64,000 nt of DNA from CAZUGH01 sp964619785. GTDB lineage: Bacteria; Bacillota; Clostridia; Lachnospirales; Lachnospiraceae. Below are positions 53,846 to 64,000 of this stretch, one piece after another; the stretch's first letter is position 1; each line of letters opens with the position of its first letter. Below the pieces are notes generated by a model. The model was not told the origin of the DNA, did no database searches, and saw only the letters and a list, made by a program, of their open reading frames with translations. The position numbers were made by a program, and so were the translations under genes. The stretch spans positions 4,610-68,609 of the forward strand of contig CAZUGH010000005.1 of NCBI GenBank assembly GCA_964619785.1, in the 5' to 3' direction.

Positions 53846-54796
53846 TTACTCCTTATCTAACACATCCTGAATGCAAAATCTAGGACGTTCTTTCACTTCA
53901 AGATATACCTTACCGATATATTCTCCTACAATACCGATCGCTAGCAACTGTAGACCACCTAGCGCCCAGATTGATACAATCAAACTGCTCCAGCCCCATA
54001 CCGTATTACCAATATAATGAATCACTATGGAGTATATCAGGATGGCGATACTAATGACAAATACCAAAAATCCAATTGTGCAAATCATTCGAATTGGCTT
54101 TACGCTAAAGGACGTAATTCCATCAAAAGCAAAGGCAAGCATTTTCTTCAACGGATATTTTGATTCCCCTGCAAATCTCTCATTTCGTTCATAATAAACA
54201 CTAGTTGCCGGATAGCCAATCAATGGAATGATTCCACGAAGAAAGAGATTGACTTCTTTGTAATGCTCAAGCTGCTCTAATACTCTCTTGCTCATCAATC
54301 GGAAGTCGGCATGGTTAAATACAATATCCACACCCATCCACTTCATAAATTTATAAAAACCTTCCGCTGTTGTTTTCTTAAACCAAGAGTCTTTTTTTCT
54401 TGAATTTCGAACCCCATATACAACATCAAATCCTTCGGTATACTTTTCAACCATCTCTTCAATCGCACCGATATCATCCTGAAGATCAGCATCCATTGAA
54501 ATTGCCATATCTGCGTGTTCCTTCGCATACATCAGACCTGCTAGTACTGCATTTTGATGTCCCCGATTACGAGAAAGGTTTAATCCACTCACAAATTCAT
54601 TCTCCTGATGCAGACGTGATATAATCATCCATGTCTGATCTTTCGAGCCATCATTTACATAAAGTATTTTACTATCACTTGCAATCTTGCCAGCTTGAAT
54701 TAATTGATGAAAACATGCAGTCAGCTGCTTTGTCGTTTCATCCAAAACTTCCTCTTCATTGTAGCAAGGAACTACCATATATAACCGATTTCCCAT
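53846..54796 (-). CDS. Polyprenyl-phosphate glycosyltransferase (GtrB-like)
   Basis: A 316-residue GT2 enzyme with MVVPCYNEEEVLDET, ILYVNDGSKDQTW, SRNRGHQNAVLAGL, and the metal-site SMDADLQDDIGAIEEM (about 97-112) followed by HADFRLMSKR. Two C-terminal membrane helices lie at about 233-260 and 270-295, then EYIGKVYLEVKERPRF. This is the layout of GtrB/Arn-type enzymes that put a sugar on undecaprenyl phosphate. The GtrA-containing fusion on the other strand nearby could serve as flippase. Confidence 0.93.
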   Translation of the reverse strand: MGNRLYMVVPCYNEEEVLDETTKQLTACFHQLIQAGKIASDSKILYVNDGSKDQTWMIISRLHQENEFVSGLNLSRNRGHQNAVLAGLMYAKEHADMAISMDADLQDDIGAIEEMVEKYTEGFDVVYGVRNSRKKDSWFKKTTAEGFYKFMKWMGVDIVFNHADFRLMSKRVLEQLEHYKEVNLFLRGIIPLIGYPATSVYYERNERFAGESKYPLKKMLAFAFDGITSFSVKPIRMICTIGFLVFVISIAILIYSIVIHYIGNTVWGWSSLIVSIWALGGLQLLAIGIVGEYIGKVYLEVKERPRFCIQDVLDKE

Positions 54797-54817
54797 AAGT
54801 TAAATCCGCCTTTCATT

Positions 54818-57271
54818 TTATAGCACTTCTGTTTTACCATGGAACTTCATCGCTTTAATTGCCTGGTCAATTCTAGCGCGATGCTTACGATCGCGATATG
54901 GAAGATATTCCTCTCTTAACCGAGCAAACTCTTCCTTCTCTTCAAATCCACTATCCATACACCGCTCCATCTCATCAAGAAGTGCCTCCTCCTCTGTCAC
55001 ACGTACGCCGAAGAGTTCCGTCTCCATATCAAAATAGCTTCCTTGTAGTTCCATGTATTTATCATAATCAAACTGATAGAATACACATGGCTTCTCAAGA
55101 TAATAAGAATCCCATGCCACACTTGAATAGTCTGTCACAAGGAATGAGCTTCTCATAATCAATTCATTAATTGGGGTATCTCCAAAATCAAACAATTTCA
55201 CACGTTCACTCACTGCTGGAAATTCTCCAGCAAATTCTCGGAACTTATGATGCATACAGAAAATCATATGCATATTATGCTTCTCAAGCATCTCGTGAAG
55301 ACGATTTGACTCTAACAGATGTTTATATACATGATAATACTCCGACTCTAGGAACTCCTCTTTTAGAATACCATCCATCCATCCACGCCATGTTGGAATG
55401 AATAGAATCTCCTTTTCCTTTTGTTCCTTTGATTTATCAAATAAAACATCCCATCTTGCCAAACCTGTTACAGCAATTCGTGAAGGTTCATATCGAAATG
55501 ATTGATTAACAAACTTCTTCTCAAGTTCCGAACTCGTGATAAATAAATCAGCTGCATTAGCACGATATCTGTCATAGATATCACTTACCTTTTTCATTGC
55601 TAATACACCATGTTGTAAGAATACCACCGGTTTCTTCAACAACTTATTATAAACTCGACTATTTGGTCCTAACCACTGATATCCATGACGTTTCGTGTCT
55701 GTCGAGACAAGCACCTTAGCTGCTTGAATGTACACCATATGTTTCAATGACATAAATGGTAACACTTGTTTACCATACTGCTCAACCTTATGATAATCTG
55801 GCATGTCTGGACGAATTACATAAAAGACATTCTTTCGTTTCTGCTCCATATAGTACTCAAACATATGAACACCATTATCCTGTGCAGCTGTTGAAAAACG
55901 TTCAAACAACAGTATGATTCCCATATGGTCAAGAATCGGTTTGCCAAGTAGATATAAAAGTCTGGCTTTTTTCTCTCTCTTGCGATATAACACATCATCA
56001 TAAGGGAGACGTTCCCGATAACGAATCAACACATTACCATTTTTCATTGCCACTAATAATAAAAGATAATCATCTAATGCGACAGAATTTTTCCATTTCA
56101 CATCATAGAAACGACGTCGGAAATGGTAGCTAATATTTTTAGGTCGAATGTCATATACAATGCCATTCTTCTCTTCTTCAACAACAAAATTATAAGAAAT
56201 TGAATACCATGGAATCTCATCAATCCTGCATTCATACGTTTGCAACAGACTCTTCTTTTCCTCAACCTGTGAAATCAGATGGAAGTGGTGTCTCACCGAC
56301 AAATCCTCACGCAACACAATTCCCAATCCTTTAATATTAAAACCGCGATTCTTGCATCGAATCGTGACAGTAATCTTCTCTTCTGTCATCTGCAAGTCCA
56401 CTAAATCCTCTGTAAAGCTTCTCATATAATAACGCGAATTCATGATTCCTTGAAGCGACAATTGCATATCCAATGTATAATTAGGACAAATAAGCATACG
56501 TTCTGCACTATCTCCCAATTCCACCTCTGTATTGACAGGGATAGCATCTAAGAAGCGATATGTCTGCTCTTTGTGATAATTTTCTTTCTTCGGGAAGCGG
56601 AACTGAAAAGGATTTGTTCTACGTATTCTCTTCGCATTGCTCTTATCTTCAAAACGCAAGAACACCAAATCATTATTCTCATCTCGAAAGCGCACCATGA
56701 TATCCCAGCGAACACTTCCTACCGCAATTCTCTCCTTACACTCAGAGATATCCATCGAAAAGGAACCTTTTGCAAACTGCTCTCTATCAAGTGGAAATAC
56801 TATCGTTTCTTTCAGCTTTTTGCTCCACAACACTAACTCTGCAGCTTTTGCTGTCTGAAGTGACTTCTTCCATGCATAAAACTTCAATGTATTCTGCTCA
56901 ATCAGAACGGTATCTAATAGATAGCCACCCTTCTTCACACGACTACTTCCTGTCTTCCATGCACCAATTACTGGCTGCTCCTTCTCTCCTCTACGAAGAA
57001 AATAATGAATATTTCCTACTGGATCAAAATAGGTGCTATCTAACGACTCATACTCTGCTGTTGCAATATCTGGTGTAATCCTAGAACCATCTTTTAGCTG
57101 AACCAGAATAGACACGTCAGTATTTACTGCGTCCTTCATGCTAGAAAGTTCCTTCGCATTCTTATCATCACTTAGAATTATTTTCTCTACCTGATTGGCA
57201 TCATTACCTGTGATATCATAACTCAATTCTCCATTTGAGAATGTTATCCGATGAATCTGTAAGTCCAACAT
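54818..57271 (-). CDS. Large CDP-glycerol/ribitol phosphotransferase (TagF/TarL-like) with N-terminal beta-rich region
   Basis: An 817-residue protein. Residues about 450-805 form the catalytic domain, with VVFLQHGVLAMKKV, ILFIPTWRGWMDG, FCMHHKFREFAG and FLVTDYSSVAWDSYYLEKPCVFYQFD in the expected order. The first ~440 residues are a beta-rich, poorly conserved region that shows no catalytic motif and is probably for acceptor or membrane binding. It would add polyol-phosphate to a glycan, singly or as a polymer. Within its operon there is no tagD or tarI; CDP-ribitol could come from the neighbouring operon. It begins two bases after the previous gene. Confidence 0.9.
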   Translation of the reverse strand: MLDLQIHRITFSNGELSYDITGNDANQVEKIILSDDKNAKELSSMKDAVNTDVSILVQLKDGSRITPDIATAEYESLDSTYFDPVGNIHYFLRRGEKEQPVIGAWKTGSSRVKKGGYLLDTVLIEQNTLKFYAWKKSLQTAKAAELVLWSKKLKETIVFPLDREQFAKGSFSMDISECKERIAVGSVRWDIMVRFRDENNDLVFLRFEDKSNAKRIRRTNPFQFRFPKKENYHKEQTYRFLDAIPVNTEVELGDSAERMLICPNYTLDMQLSLQGIMNSRYYMRSFTEDLVDLQMTEEKITVTIRCKNRGFNIKGLGIVLREDLSVRHHFHLISQVEEKKSLLQTYECRIDEIPWYSISYNFVVEEEKNGIVYDIRPKNISYHFRRRFYDVKWKNSVALDDYLLLLVAMKNGNVLIRYRERLPYDDVLYRKREKKARLLYLLGKPILDHMGIILLFERFSTAAQDNGVHMFEYYMEQKRKNVFYVIRPDMPDYHKVEQYGKQVLPFMSLKHMVYIQAAKVLVSTDTKRHGYQWLGPNSRVYNKLLKKPVVFLQHGVLAMKKVSDIYDRYRANAADLFITSSELEKKFVNQSFRYEPSRIAVTGLARWDVLFDKSKEQKEKEILFIPTWRGWMDGILKEEFLESEYYHVYKHLLESNRLHEMLEKHNMHMIFCMHHKFREFAGEFPAVSERVKLFDFGDTPINELIMRSSFLVTDYSSVAWDSYYLEKPCVFYQFDYDKYMELQGSYFDMETELFGVRVTEEEALLDEMERCMDSGFEEKEEFARLREEYLPYRDRKHRARIDQAIKAMKFHGKTEVL

Positions 57272-57273
57272 AG

Positions 57274-59157
57274 TTACCCCTTTCGAATACCCAATGTATG
57301 AAAAATCCTCTCTTTTCTTGACATCGGGTGAATTTTCAATATATTACGATCAAATTCAAATCGTCGATCACCAATCACAAATCGGCTCTGATTGTGATAA
57401 CTCTCCATAAACAGTCGTCCCACAAATAACTTACGATAGCAATACATAATTCGTATGCTTCGCACCTTATCTGATACAGGAATTGATAGTTGAAAATGGT
57501 TACCCTCAGATGAATCTAACTCAATTCTCTCATTCTTTTGATCAAGTGCATAAAACTCGATCTCCAATCCTTCCATCGGAAGTTTTACACTTCCCTGAAT
57601 GACCACCTTAGAATCCTTGACACCAATATCTACAAGTTCAAGCATATCTCGATCTTTTAGAGAGAACACAGGCTCATTTGCATATAATAATTTACCACCA
57701 CGATACACGAGGCAATCTGCGCTCATCGGTTCTTGTGTGGTTTCTTCATCTTCTACTGTATTGTTATATGCCATCGGAACCACTTCAAGCTTAAGATACT
57801 TCTTGACTGCAGAGTCAATCGAAGCACCCTTTTCCACAGCAATATATACATTTTCATGGAAGGTGCTGCGATAACATAATTCTACTTCATAAGATTGACA
57901 AGGTAACTCCATCTCAAAGGAGTATGGTTCAATTATCTTCTCATTAAAACAAACTGCCGCCTTGAAGTCATCTGCCTTGCCCTCGATTGCGATATGCTTA
58001 CTTCCAGAAACAAAGGAAAATGCAACATCGGACATAACTGGGGTCCATAGGTAGCCTGCTAGTTTAAGTGTATCATCTGATACATTTGCCTGAGTCAATA
58101 CACACATGGATTTAGAGTTAAAGCCAAAGATTCTGATATTATGAAAATACAGTCCATGCTCGCAGTATTGCATCATTCCTCGAATATCTTGTCCATATTT
58201 CATCGAAAGGATTGCAATCCGATGTTCTGCAAAAATCTTGTCCGGCTTGCAAATGATGTCATCATCCACATATTGTAACAGATCATGCAAAGTCTCATGA
58301 TATACCTTCATCTCTTCTTCGTTCAGATAATCAAGATTCTTCTCACGAACTCTAAATTGCATATCATACATAAATGTATACTGGATATATGGAATTACCA
58401 TATTATATTTCTTAAGTGACTGTTCCATCAAATACCTTGTATATAGATTCGGAGTAATCAAATACCATTCCTTATTCTTCATCTTATTTTGTACAGCCGA
58501 TGAGTCGTCACTACGTTTTCTATAATAATGTAGAGCCTTATTCGTTACACCATAACAAAGCTTGTCTAGGATAATCTCCCCAACAAACTTGGCATCTTCT
58601 GAATACTTCAATCCCTCATCAAACTTATATTGAGTTAATATATCAGCCTTAATAAAGGATGCTGTAATATGCAATTGTACATAATCATATTTATCTAATA
58701 CGTCAATTACACGTTCCCCTTCTACAAACTTGAAATAAAGGGGATGATTGTCCTCTCTCGCTTCAAAAAATTTCTGAGGACATGCTACTAAATCAATTCG
58801 ATCCTGCTTTTTCTCAAAAAAATCCCAGACATGCATAAATGCATCGGGACTCCACTTATCATCACCATCTAAAAAGTTAACGTATTTTCCTTGAACATAT
58901 TCCATGCCATGATTCCTAGCACGGCTGACGCCACTATTTTCCTGCTTCACATATGTGATATTGTCAGGGTATAATCCCTGGTAGTGAAGACAGATATCCT
59001 CACTACCATCGGAACTACCATCATTAACAAGAATCATCTGTATGTGCTGAGCAAAACCAATATCCTGTGCAATGACAGACTCGATGGTTTCCTCAAGATA
59101 TTTACCAACATTGTAGATTGGTATAACAACAGAAAAACGATACTTGTAATCACTCAT
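57274..59157 (-). CDS. Family 2 glycosyltransferase with large C-terminal beta-rich region
   Basis: A 627-residue protein. Residues 1-230 are a GT-A domain (VVIPIYNVGKYLEETI, MILVNDGSSDGSEDI, ARNHGMEYVQGKYVNFLDGDDKW near 82-104). Residues about 330-627 are predicted beta-rich, with two repeats of similar character (FSFVSGSKHIAIEGKA..., DSKVVIQGSVKLPMEG...), comparable in style to the N-terminal part of the TagF-like protein next to it. It likely glycosylates a teichoic-acid-like chain. The ATG directly follows the pgcA stop codon. Confidence 0.88.
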   Translation of the reverse strand: MSDYKYRFSVVIPIYNVGKYLEETIESVIAQDIGFAQHIQMILVNDGSSDGSEDICLHYQGLYPDNITYVKQENSGVSRARNHGMEYVQGKYVNFLDGDDKWSPDAFMHVWDFFEKKQDRIDLVACPQKFFEAREDNHPLYFKFVEGERVIDVLDKYDYVQLHITASFIKADILTQYKFDEGLKYSEDAKFVGEIILDKLCYGVTNKALHYYRKRSDDSSAVQNKMKNKEWYLITPNLYTRYLMEQSLKKYNMVIPYIQYTFMYDMQFRVREKNLDYLNEEEMKVYHETLHDLLQYVDDDIICKPDKIFAEHRIAILSMKYGQDIRGMMQYCEHGLYFHNIRIFGFNSKSMCVLTQANVSDDTLKLAGYLWTPVMSDVAFSFVSGSKHIAIEGKADDFKAAVCFNEKIIEPYSFEMELPCQSYEVELCYRSTFHENVYIAVEKGASIDSAVKKYLKLEVVPMAYNNTVEDEETTQEPMSADCLVYRGGKLLYANEPVFSLKDRDMLELVDIGVKDSKVVIQGSVKLPMEGLEIEFYALDQKNERIELDSSEGNHFQLSIPVSDKVRSIRIMYCYRKLFVGRLFMESYHNQSRFVIGDRRFEFDRNILKIHPMSRKERIFHTLGIRKG

Positions 59158-60831
59158 TTATATTAACCCCTTGAAAAACTTCTTTAATTCTTCAATCAAT
59201 TTGGCTCCTGCCTCTCTGCTCTCACCTTTTACAAGGTAGTACAGTTTCAGCTTAGGCTCTGTTCCTGATGGGCGAACAACAACAGTTGTATCTCCTTCTA
59301 AGTTAAACTCAAGCACGTTAGACTTAGGTAAACCATTAATTCCATCATTATAATTTACAAACTTAACAACCTTACGTCCGGCAACTTCTTTTGGTGGGTT
59401 GCTACTAAAGTCTTTCATAATATTCTGCATTTTCTCAAATCCAGTTACGCCCTCAAATGTCAATGACTCCAAACTTTCTTGGAAGTAACCATACTTTTCA
59501 AAGAGCTCATTTAAGACCTGAACTAATGACTTACCGAGTGCTTTATAGTGACAGAACATCTCGCAAATCAGAAGTGATGCATTGACTGCATCCTTATCAC
59601 GAACAAATCCTCCACTCAGATAACCATAGCTCTCTTCAAATCCGAAAATATAGCGATCTGCTTCACCATCCGCTTCAAGAAATGCAATCTGCTCACCGAT
59701 AAACTTAAATCCAGTCAGTACACGACGAACTTCTACACCATAATCTGCTGCGACCTTATCAACCATCTTAGTCGAAACAATGGTAGAAACCGCTACGGGA
59801 TTCTTAGGCATCGTTTTATTATCGGTATGGCTCTTGCAAATATAATCAAATAGTAACACGCCCATCTGATTACCACTAATCAGTGTGAAATCATCACCAT
59901 CTTTAACTGCTACACCACAACGGTCACAATCTGGGTCCGTTGCAAGAAGCATATCACTTCCTACTTCTTTTGCCTTAGCTAGTCCTACTTCAAGTGCCTC
60001 ACGAATCTCAGGATTAGGATATGGGCAAGTTGGGAAGTTACCATCTGGCATCTCCTGCTCTTTTGGTATCGTAATCTGCTTATACCCATTGCGGTCGAGA
60101 CAGGTTGTTACACAACGACGTCCTGCTCCGTTCAAAGGAGTATATACAATTGATACATTCTTATCAATCTCTTTTGGGTTCAGTGCACGATCAGATACGG
60201 CATCCATATATGCCTCAAAACACTCTTCACCAATATAAGTGATGATGCCATCATCAAGACCCTTCTTGAAATCAATCTTCTTCACATCTTCAAACACGTC
60301 AACCTTACCAATCTGTGTTAAGATTGCATCAGCAGCCTCAACCGTTATCTGGCATCCATCAGAGCCATATACTTTATATCCATTATACTTGGCAGGATTG
60401 TGACTAGCAGTAACAACAATTCCACCACTACATTTAAGATGTCGTACAGCAAAAGACAAGGCTGGTGTTGGCATCAATTCAGGATACAAATTTACCTGTA
60501 TCCCATTGGCTGCAAATACACTTGCTGCTGTCTCGGCAAAAAGAGAACCCTTATTTCTACTATCATATGCGATTGCAACAGATGGCTTATCAAATGCTGC
60601 ATTCAGGTAGTTGCTATATCCTTGTGTTGCCTTACCTACTGTATAAATATTCATACGGTATGTACCCGCTCCGATGACACCTCGAAGTCCCCCGGTACCA
60701 AACTCTAACTCACGATAAAAACGGTCTTCAATCTCTGCATCATTGCCAGCGACTGACTTCAACTCGGTCTGTAAATCCGCATCTTCCGTTGCTTTCTCAA
60801 TCCATAACTGATAACTATCTTTGATATTCAT
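59158..60831 (-). CDS. pgcA: Phosphoglucomutase/phosphomannomutase
   Basis: Alpha-D-phosphohexomutase of 557 residues that interconverts hexose 6- and 1-phosphates. The active Ser loop VVTASHNPAKYNGYK (about 138-152), metal-binding DPDCDRCG, sugar-binding FGFEESYGYLSG and phosphate-binding RPSGTEPKLKLYY near the C-terminus are all present. The long form is the PgcA/PGM2-like branch. It can supply glucose-1-phosphate or mannose-1-phosphate for the glycan pathway, the latter fitting gmd/rmd upstream. AGGAGGT lies seven bases before the ATG. Confidence 0.94.
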   Translation of the reverse strand: MNIKDSYQLWIEKATEDADLQTELKSVAGNDAEIEDRFYRELEFGTGGLRGVIGAGTYRMNIYTVGKATQGYSNYLNAAFDKPSVAIAYDSRNKGSLFAETAASVFAANGIQVNLYPELMPTPALSFAVRHLKCSGGIVVTASHNPAKYNGYKVYGSDGCQITVEAADAILTQIGKVDVFEDVKKIDFKKGLDDGIITYIGEECFEAYMDAVSDRALNPKEIDKNVSIVYTPLNGAGRRCVTTCLDRNGYKQITIPKEQEMPDGNFPTCPYPNPEIREALEVGLAKAKEVGSDMLLATDPDCDRCGVAVKDGDDFTLISGNQMGVLLFDYICKSHTDNKTMPKNPVAVSTIVSTKMVDKVAADYGVEVRRVLTGFKFIGEQIAFLEADGEADRYIFGFEESYGYLSGGFVRDKDAVNASLLICEMFCHYKALGKSLVQVLNELFEKYGYFQESLESLTFEGVTGFEKMQNIMKDFSSNPPKEVAGRKVVKFVNYNDGINGLPKSNVLEFNLEGDTTVVVRPSGTEPKLKLYYLVKGESREAGAKLIEELKKFFKGLI

Positions 60832-60905
60832 TCTATTTACCTCCTATTAATAACCTACTTTTATTACAATTTTACCATAGTTTTCAACAAAAGAAAACAT
60901 AATGC

Positions 60906-62313
60906 TTATTCTTTATAAGGAAAATTTTCCTCTAGCATGCTCCATGCAGAAGCTGAAAAATCAACTACATAATACGAATCATTTGAATACACCACATTAG
61001 AACCTGTGGTTTCAATAAAGCCACTACCAAAAGTCTCATATTCCGCTGTACTAAATAATCCGAACCGTTTTTTCTTTCTACTCGAAGAAGCAACGACATT
61101 TTTTCTTTCAGTAAGCCATGGATAACATTTTCCTTCACCATAATTATAGTACGCAAAAGAGATTTTTCCATTCGATAATTCCGTAATGACATCTCCACAC
61201 CAAAACCCGGAATACCCAAGTTCATAATGATTTTCTTTTAAGTACTCCGTCACCTGCAGAAGTTCTTCCTTATTTGATGGATTTTCATTCTCCGTTTTGG
61301 TATTTAGATGATAATAATCCATTCCAAGCATCACAGAATTAATACATAAGATAAGTATCATGATTATTCCAAATACTTTAAATACACTATTCTTATAAAT
61401 CTTCTTTTGACAAATCCATATGTAAACAGCACAAACTAATAACACATAACTAGACAGATAGTATCTAGGTTCATACTTATAATCAATAAACACATTGAAG
61501 AAGACATTCACTCCCATGCTTCCTAAAAACAATATGATTAAGTATTTGCATTTTTTATCGAGTTGATTAAACTCCCTTATTCTTTGAACTATCCAAACAA
61601 AACTAAACACTAAACAGGTTACACAAATAAAATTTGAAAATCCAGCAAGAGAAAATAATGGTACCCCCCCTTGAAAACCTATTAATTTCAAAAGATATTC
61701 AACCATACTACTCATTTGATCTATAATCTTGTGCATCACTGGATAATTACAATAAGTCATAGTGGCATGATTCATAAAGGAATAGGTGCGACCAAAGATA
61801 CACATATTGACCAAGAAGCATATCCCATACGAGAGACTTCCGTATACTCCAAACGATAAAGCCAGGCAAAGTACAAAAGCATTCCAACAATCTGAAAAGT
61901 ATAAAACCCACCAAATAGTACAAACAATAACCAATTGATTGAAACTGGCAATAAAAAAAGCTCGCACCTACTATAAAACTCTTCTTATTCTGTATTACCA
62001 TAAAAAAATAGGATAGAGAAGCAAATAAAATCGTCCACAACGTGACATTCGTTAACATGCGGACGATTTTAAAATTATTGCAAAATTTAAAGAAAAATGC
62101 TGCCACATGACTCATATATATCACTCGTATCTCTGTTGAGTAACACCATTCTTTTGTTAGTATTTCATTATTCTTTGCTAACAGTTTGCCTAATATAAGC
62201 TCAGCAGCCATATCTGAATTAATCAGATATTCATATAAATACCATGATATAGCAAACAAAAGTACAAAAATCAACGCTACACCAGATATTTTTTTAATCT
62301 TTGATTTATTCAT
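60906..62313 (-). pseudogene. GT-C-like polytopic membrane protein, split by a frameshift in a T7 run
   Basis: Two overlapping frames together encode about 468 residues. The first (from ATG 62313) begins with a membrane helix and the loop NSDMAAELILGKLLAKNNEI, including an Asp typical of GT-C enzymes, and runs to FIVGAS. The second continues FFIASFNQLVIVCTIWW and on to the stop at 60906. They join if one base of the A7 run on the plus strand (61953-61959) is removed. About nine hydrophobic helices and a hydrophilic C-terminal domain are seen. The start overlaps rmd by eight bases. A sequence error, a decayed gene or slipped-strand phase variation are all possible. The donor or acceptor is unknown. 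Confidence 0.72.
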
Positions 62314-63250
62314 GATTTCTCCAATACTCCATTGTCTCTACCAGAGTCTGTCTCAATGATATCTGAGGTTTCCAAGAAGTATCCTTTTGAATCTTCGAGA
62401 TATCTGCCTCAATCACAGGTACATCGACAGGTCTAAATTTGCTTTGGTCCACGATAACTTGAATGTCCCTCTCCGAAAGCGATAGAATCTCATCTAAGAT
62501 TTCCTGAATGGCAACTGCATGACCAGAACCAACATTATAGGTCTCTCCACTACAGCCTTTCTCGATAATGGCACCATATGCTGCAACAACATCTCTTACA
62601 TCAGTGAAATCTCGTTTTGCACTCAGATTGCCCACACGAATCTCAGGTTTTTGTAAACCCTTTTCGATTGCAGCTACCTGACTACAGAAATCAGCCACAA
62701 CAAACTGCGGAATCTGATTCGGTCCAATGTGGTTAAAAGCACGAACCATCATAATATCTAGCTGGTATGCTTTCGCATAAATCGCGCCAAGAAGATTCTG
62801 ACAAGACTTCGTAGCCGCATAAATGTTACCTGGACGAAGCACATTATCCTCCGTTACAGGGCATTCATCTTCACGTATCATCCCATACTCTTCTCCCGAG
62901 CCAATCAAGAGCGTTCTCCCCTTGTATTGAATATTCTTCAGTGCTTCGAGAAGATTTACCACGCCCTTCACATTGATATCAACAGTAAGCTGAGGTCTCT
63001 TCCAAGATACAGCAACCGAACTTTGAGCAGCCAGATGGAAAATGCAATCCGGCTTCATCTTCGTAAGAAGCTGTTCAATCTGCTCTTGGTCTAAAATATT
63101 CAAATCATAGACATCCCCATAGGGAGAATCTAATGTCTCATTCGCCAATTTAGTAGAATTGACGAAATACCCACACTCATCGTGCAGGTACTCCGCCAAA
63201 TAACTTCCTACAAAACCGGCACCACCAATAATTAATGCCGTTTTTTTCAT
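62306..63250 (-). CDS. rmd: GDP-6-deoxy-D-mannose reductase (RMD-like SDR)
   Basis: Extended SDR of 314 residues. N-terminal LIIGGAGFVGSYLAEYL (6-22) binds NADPH; the active site Tyr-Lys is in NIYAATKSCQNLL (about 142-154), and the RDFTDVRDVVAAY motif is typical. Directly after gmd, it would reduce GDP-4-keto-6-deoxymannose to GDP-D-rhamnose. A GDP-fucose synthase (WcaG) is less likely: it has a different pattern around the active site, though this cannot be settled by eye. The ATG directly follows the gmd stop. Confidence 0.85.
   Translation of the reverse strand: MKKTALIIGGAGFVGSYLAEYLHDECGYFVNSTKLANETLDSPYGDVYDLNILDQEQIEQLLTKMKPDCIFHLAAQSSVAVSWKRPQLTVDINVKGVVNLLEALKNIQYKGRTLLIGSGEEYGMIREDECPVTEDNVLRPGNIYAATKSCQNLLGAIYAKAYQLDIMMVRAFNHIGPNQIPQFVVADFCSQVAAIEKGLQKPEIRVGNLSAKRDFTDVRDVVAAYGAIIEKGCSGETYNVGSGHAVAIQEILDEILSLSERDIQVIVDQSKFRPVDVPVIEADISKIQKDTSWKPQISLRQTLVETMEYWRNHE

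Positions 63251-64000
<750 letters not shown>

Overview
The window looks like a chromosomal segment of a low-GC, Gram-positive anaerobe of the class Clostridia, most likely Lachnospiraceae. This is inferred from gene order and protein style: an mraZ-rsmH-ftsL-pbp-pbp-mraY-murD-ftsW-murA-ftsQ-ftsZ cluster, a PASTA Ser/Thr kinase with its PP2C phosphatase, a FtsZ tail ending in [10 protein letters not shown], and teichoic-acid-type glycan genes. No rRNA, tRNA, insertion sequence, prophage or CRISPR array was seen. The assembly is not finished quality: there is a 100-N gap at 11244-11343 and there are two homopolymer frameshifts.

Layout, left to right. (1) 71-4301, minus strand: purM-purN-purD-glyA (purine and one-carbon metabolism). 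(2) 4302-4795: purM leader, a terminator, a small broken secreted-protein gene, and the ftsZ terminator. (3) 4796-15994, minus: the division and cell wall (dcw) cluster from mraZ to ftsZ, driven by a promoter at 16051-16079 with an apparent MraZ operator of 10-bp repeats. The gap cuts out the 3' part of a second class B PBP gene and the 5' part of mraY. (4) 16219-32470, minus: fifteen tightly spaced genes, dapA-dapB-murF-priA-def-fmt-metallopeptidase-rsmB-rlmN-stp-prkC-rsgA-rpe-ychF-lgt. A lysine riboswitch with its own promoter heads the run and two strong hairpin terminators follow it. (5) 32761-38048: cobO (minus), a membrane acyltransferase (plus), a double OB-fold SSB-like protein (minus), typA and a DUF2156 gene (plus). 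(6) 38085-52149, minus: a cell-surface glycan operon with its own promoter and terminator. It encodes glycosyltransferases, two LicD proteins, TarI and TarJ (CDP-ribitol synthesis), a Wzy-like polymerase, a flippase, a CDP-glycerol/ribitol phosphotransferase, a UDP-sugar 4,6-dehydratase, and an MBOAT/SGNH O-acylation pair. (7) 52290-53360, plus: a glycosyltransferase-GtrA fusion transcribed divergently from region 6. (8) 53435-64000, minus: the end of a second glycan operon (gmd-rmd for GDP-deoxymannose, a frameshifted GT-C-like membrane protein, pgcA, a GT2, a large TagF-like protein, a GtrB-like GT2 and a thioesterase), which runs off the right edge.

How the parts fit. Regions 3 and 4 make peptidoglycan precursor (DAP/lysine branch, MurA, MurD, MurF, MraY), polymerise it (FtsW, PBPs) and control it (PrkC/Stp, MraZ). 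Regions 6-8 make envelope polymers. The most interesting inference is that TarI, TarJ and two LicD-family transferases form a CDP-ribitol-dependent ribitol-phosphate decoration system, resembling in composition the animal ISPD/fukutin/FKRP set. The lysine-riboswitch-headed run of fifteen genes and the MraZ repeat operator are the clearest regulatory features.
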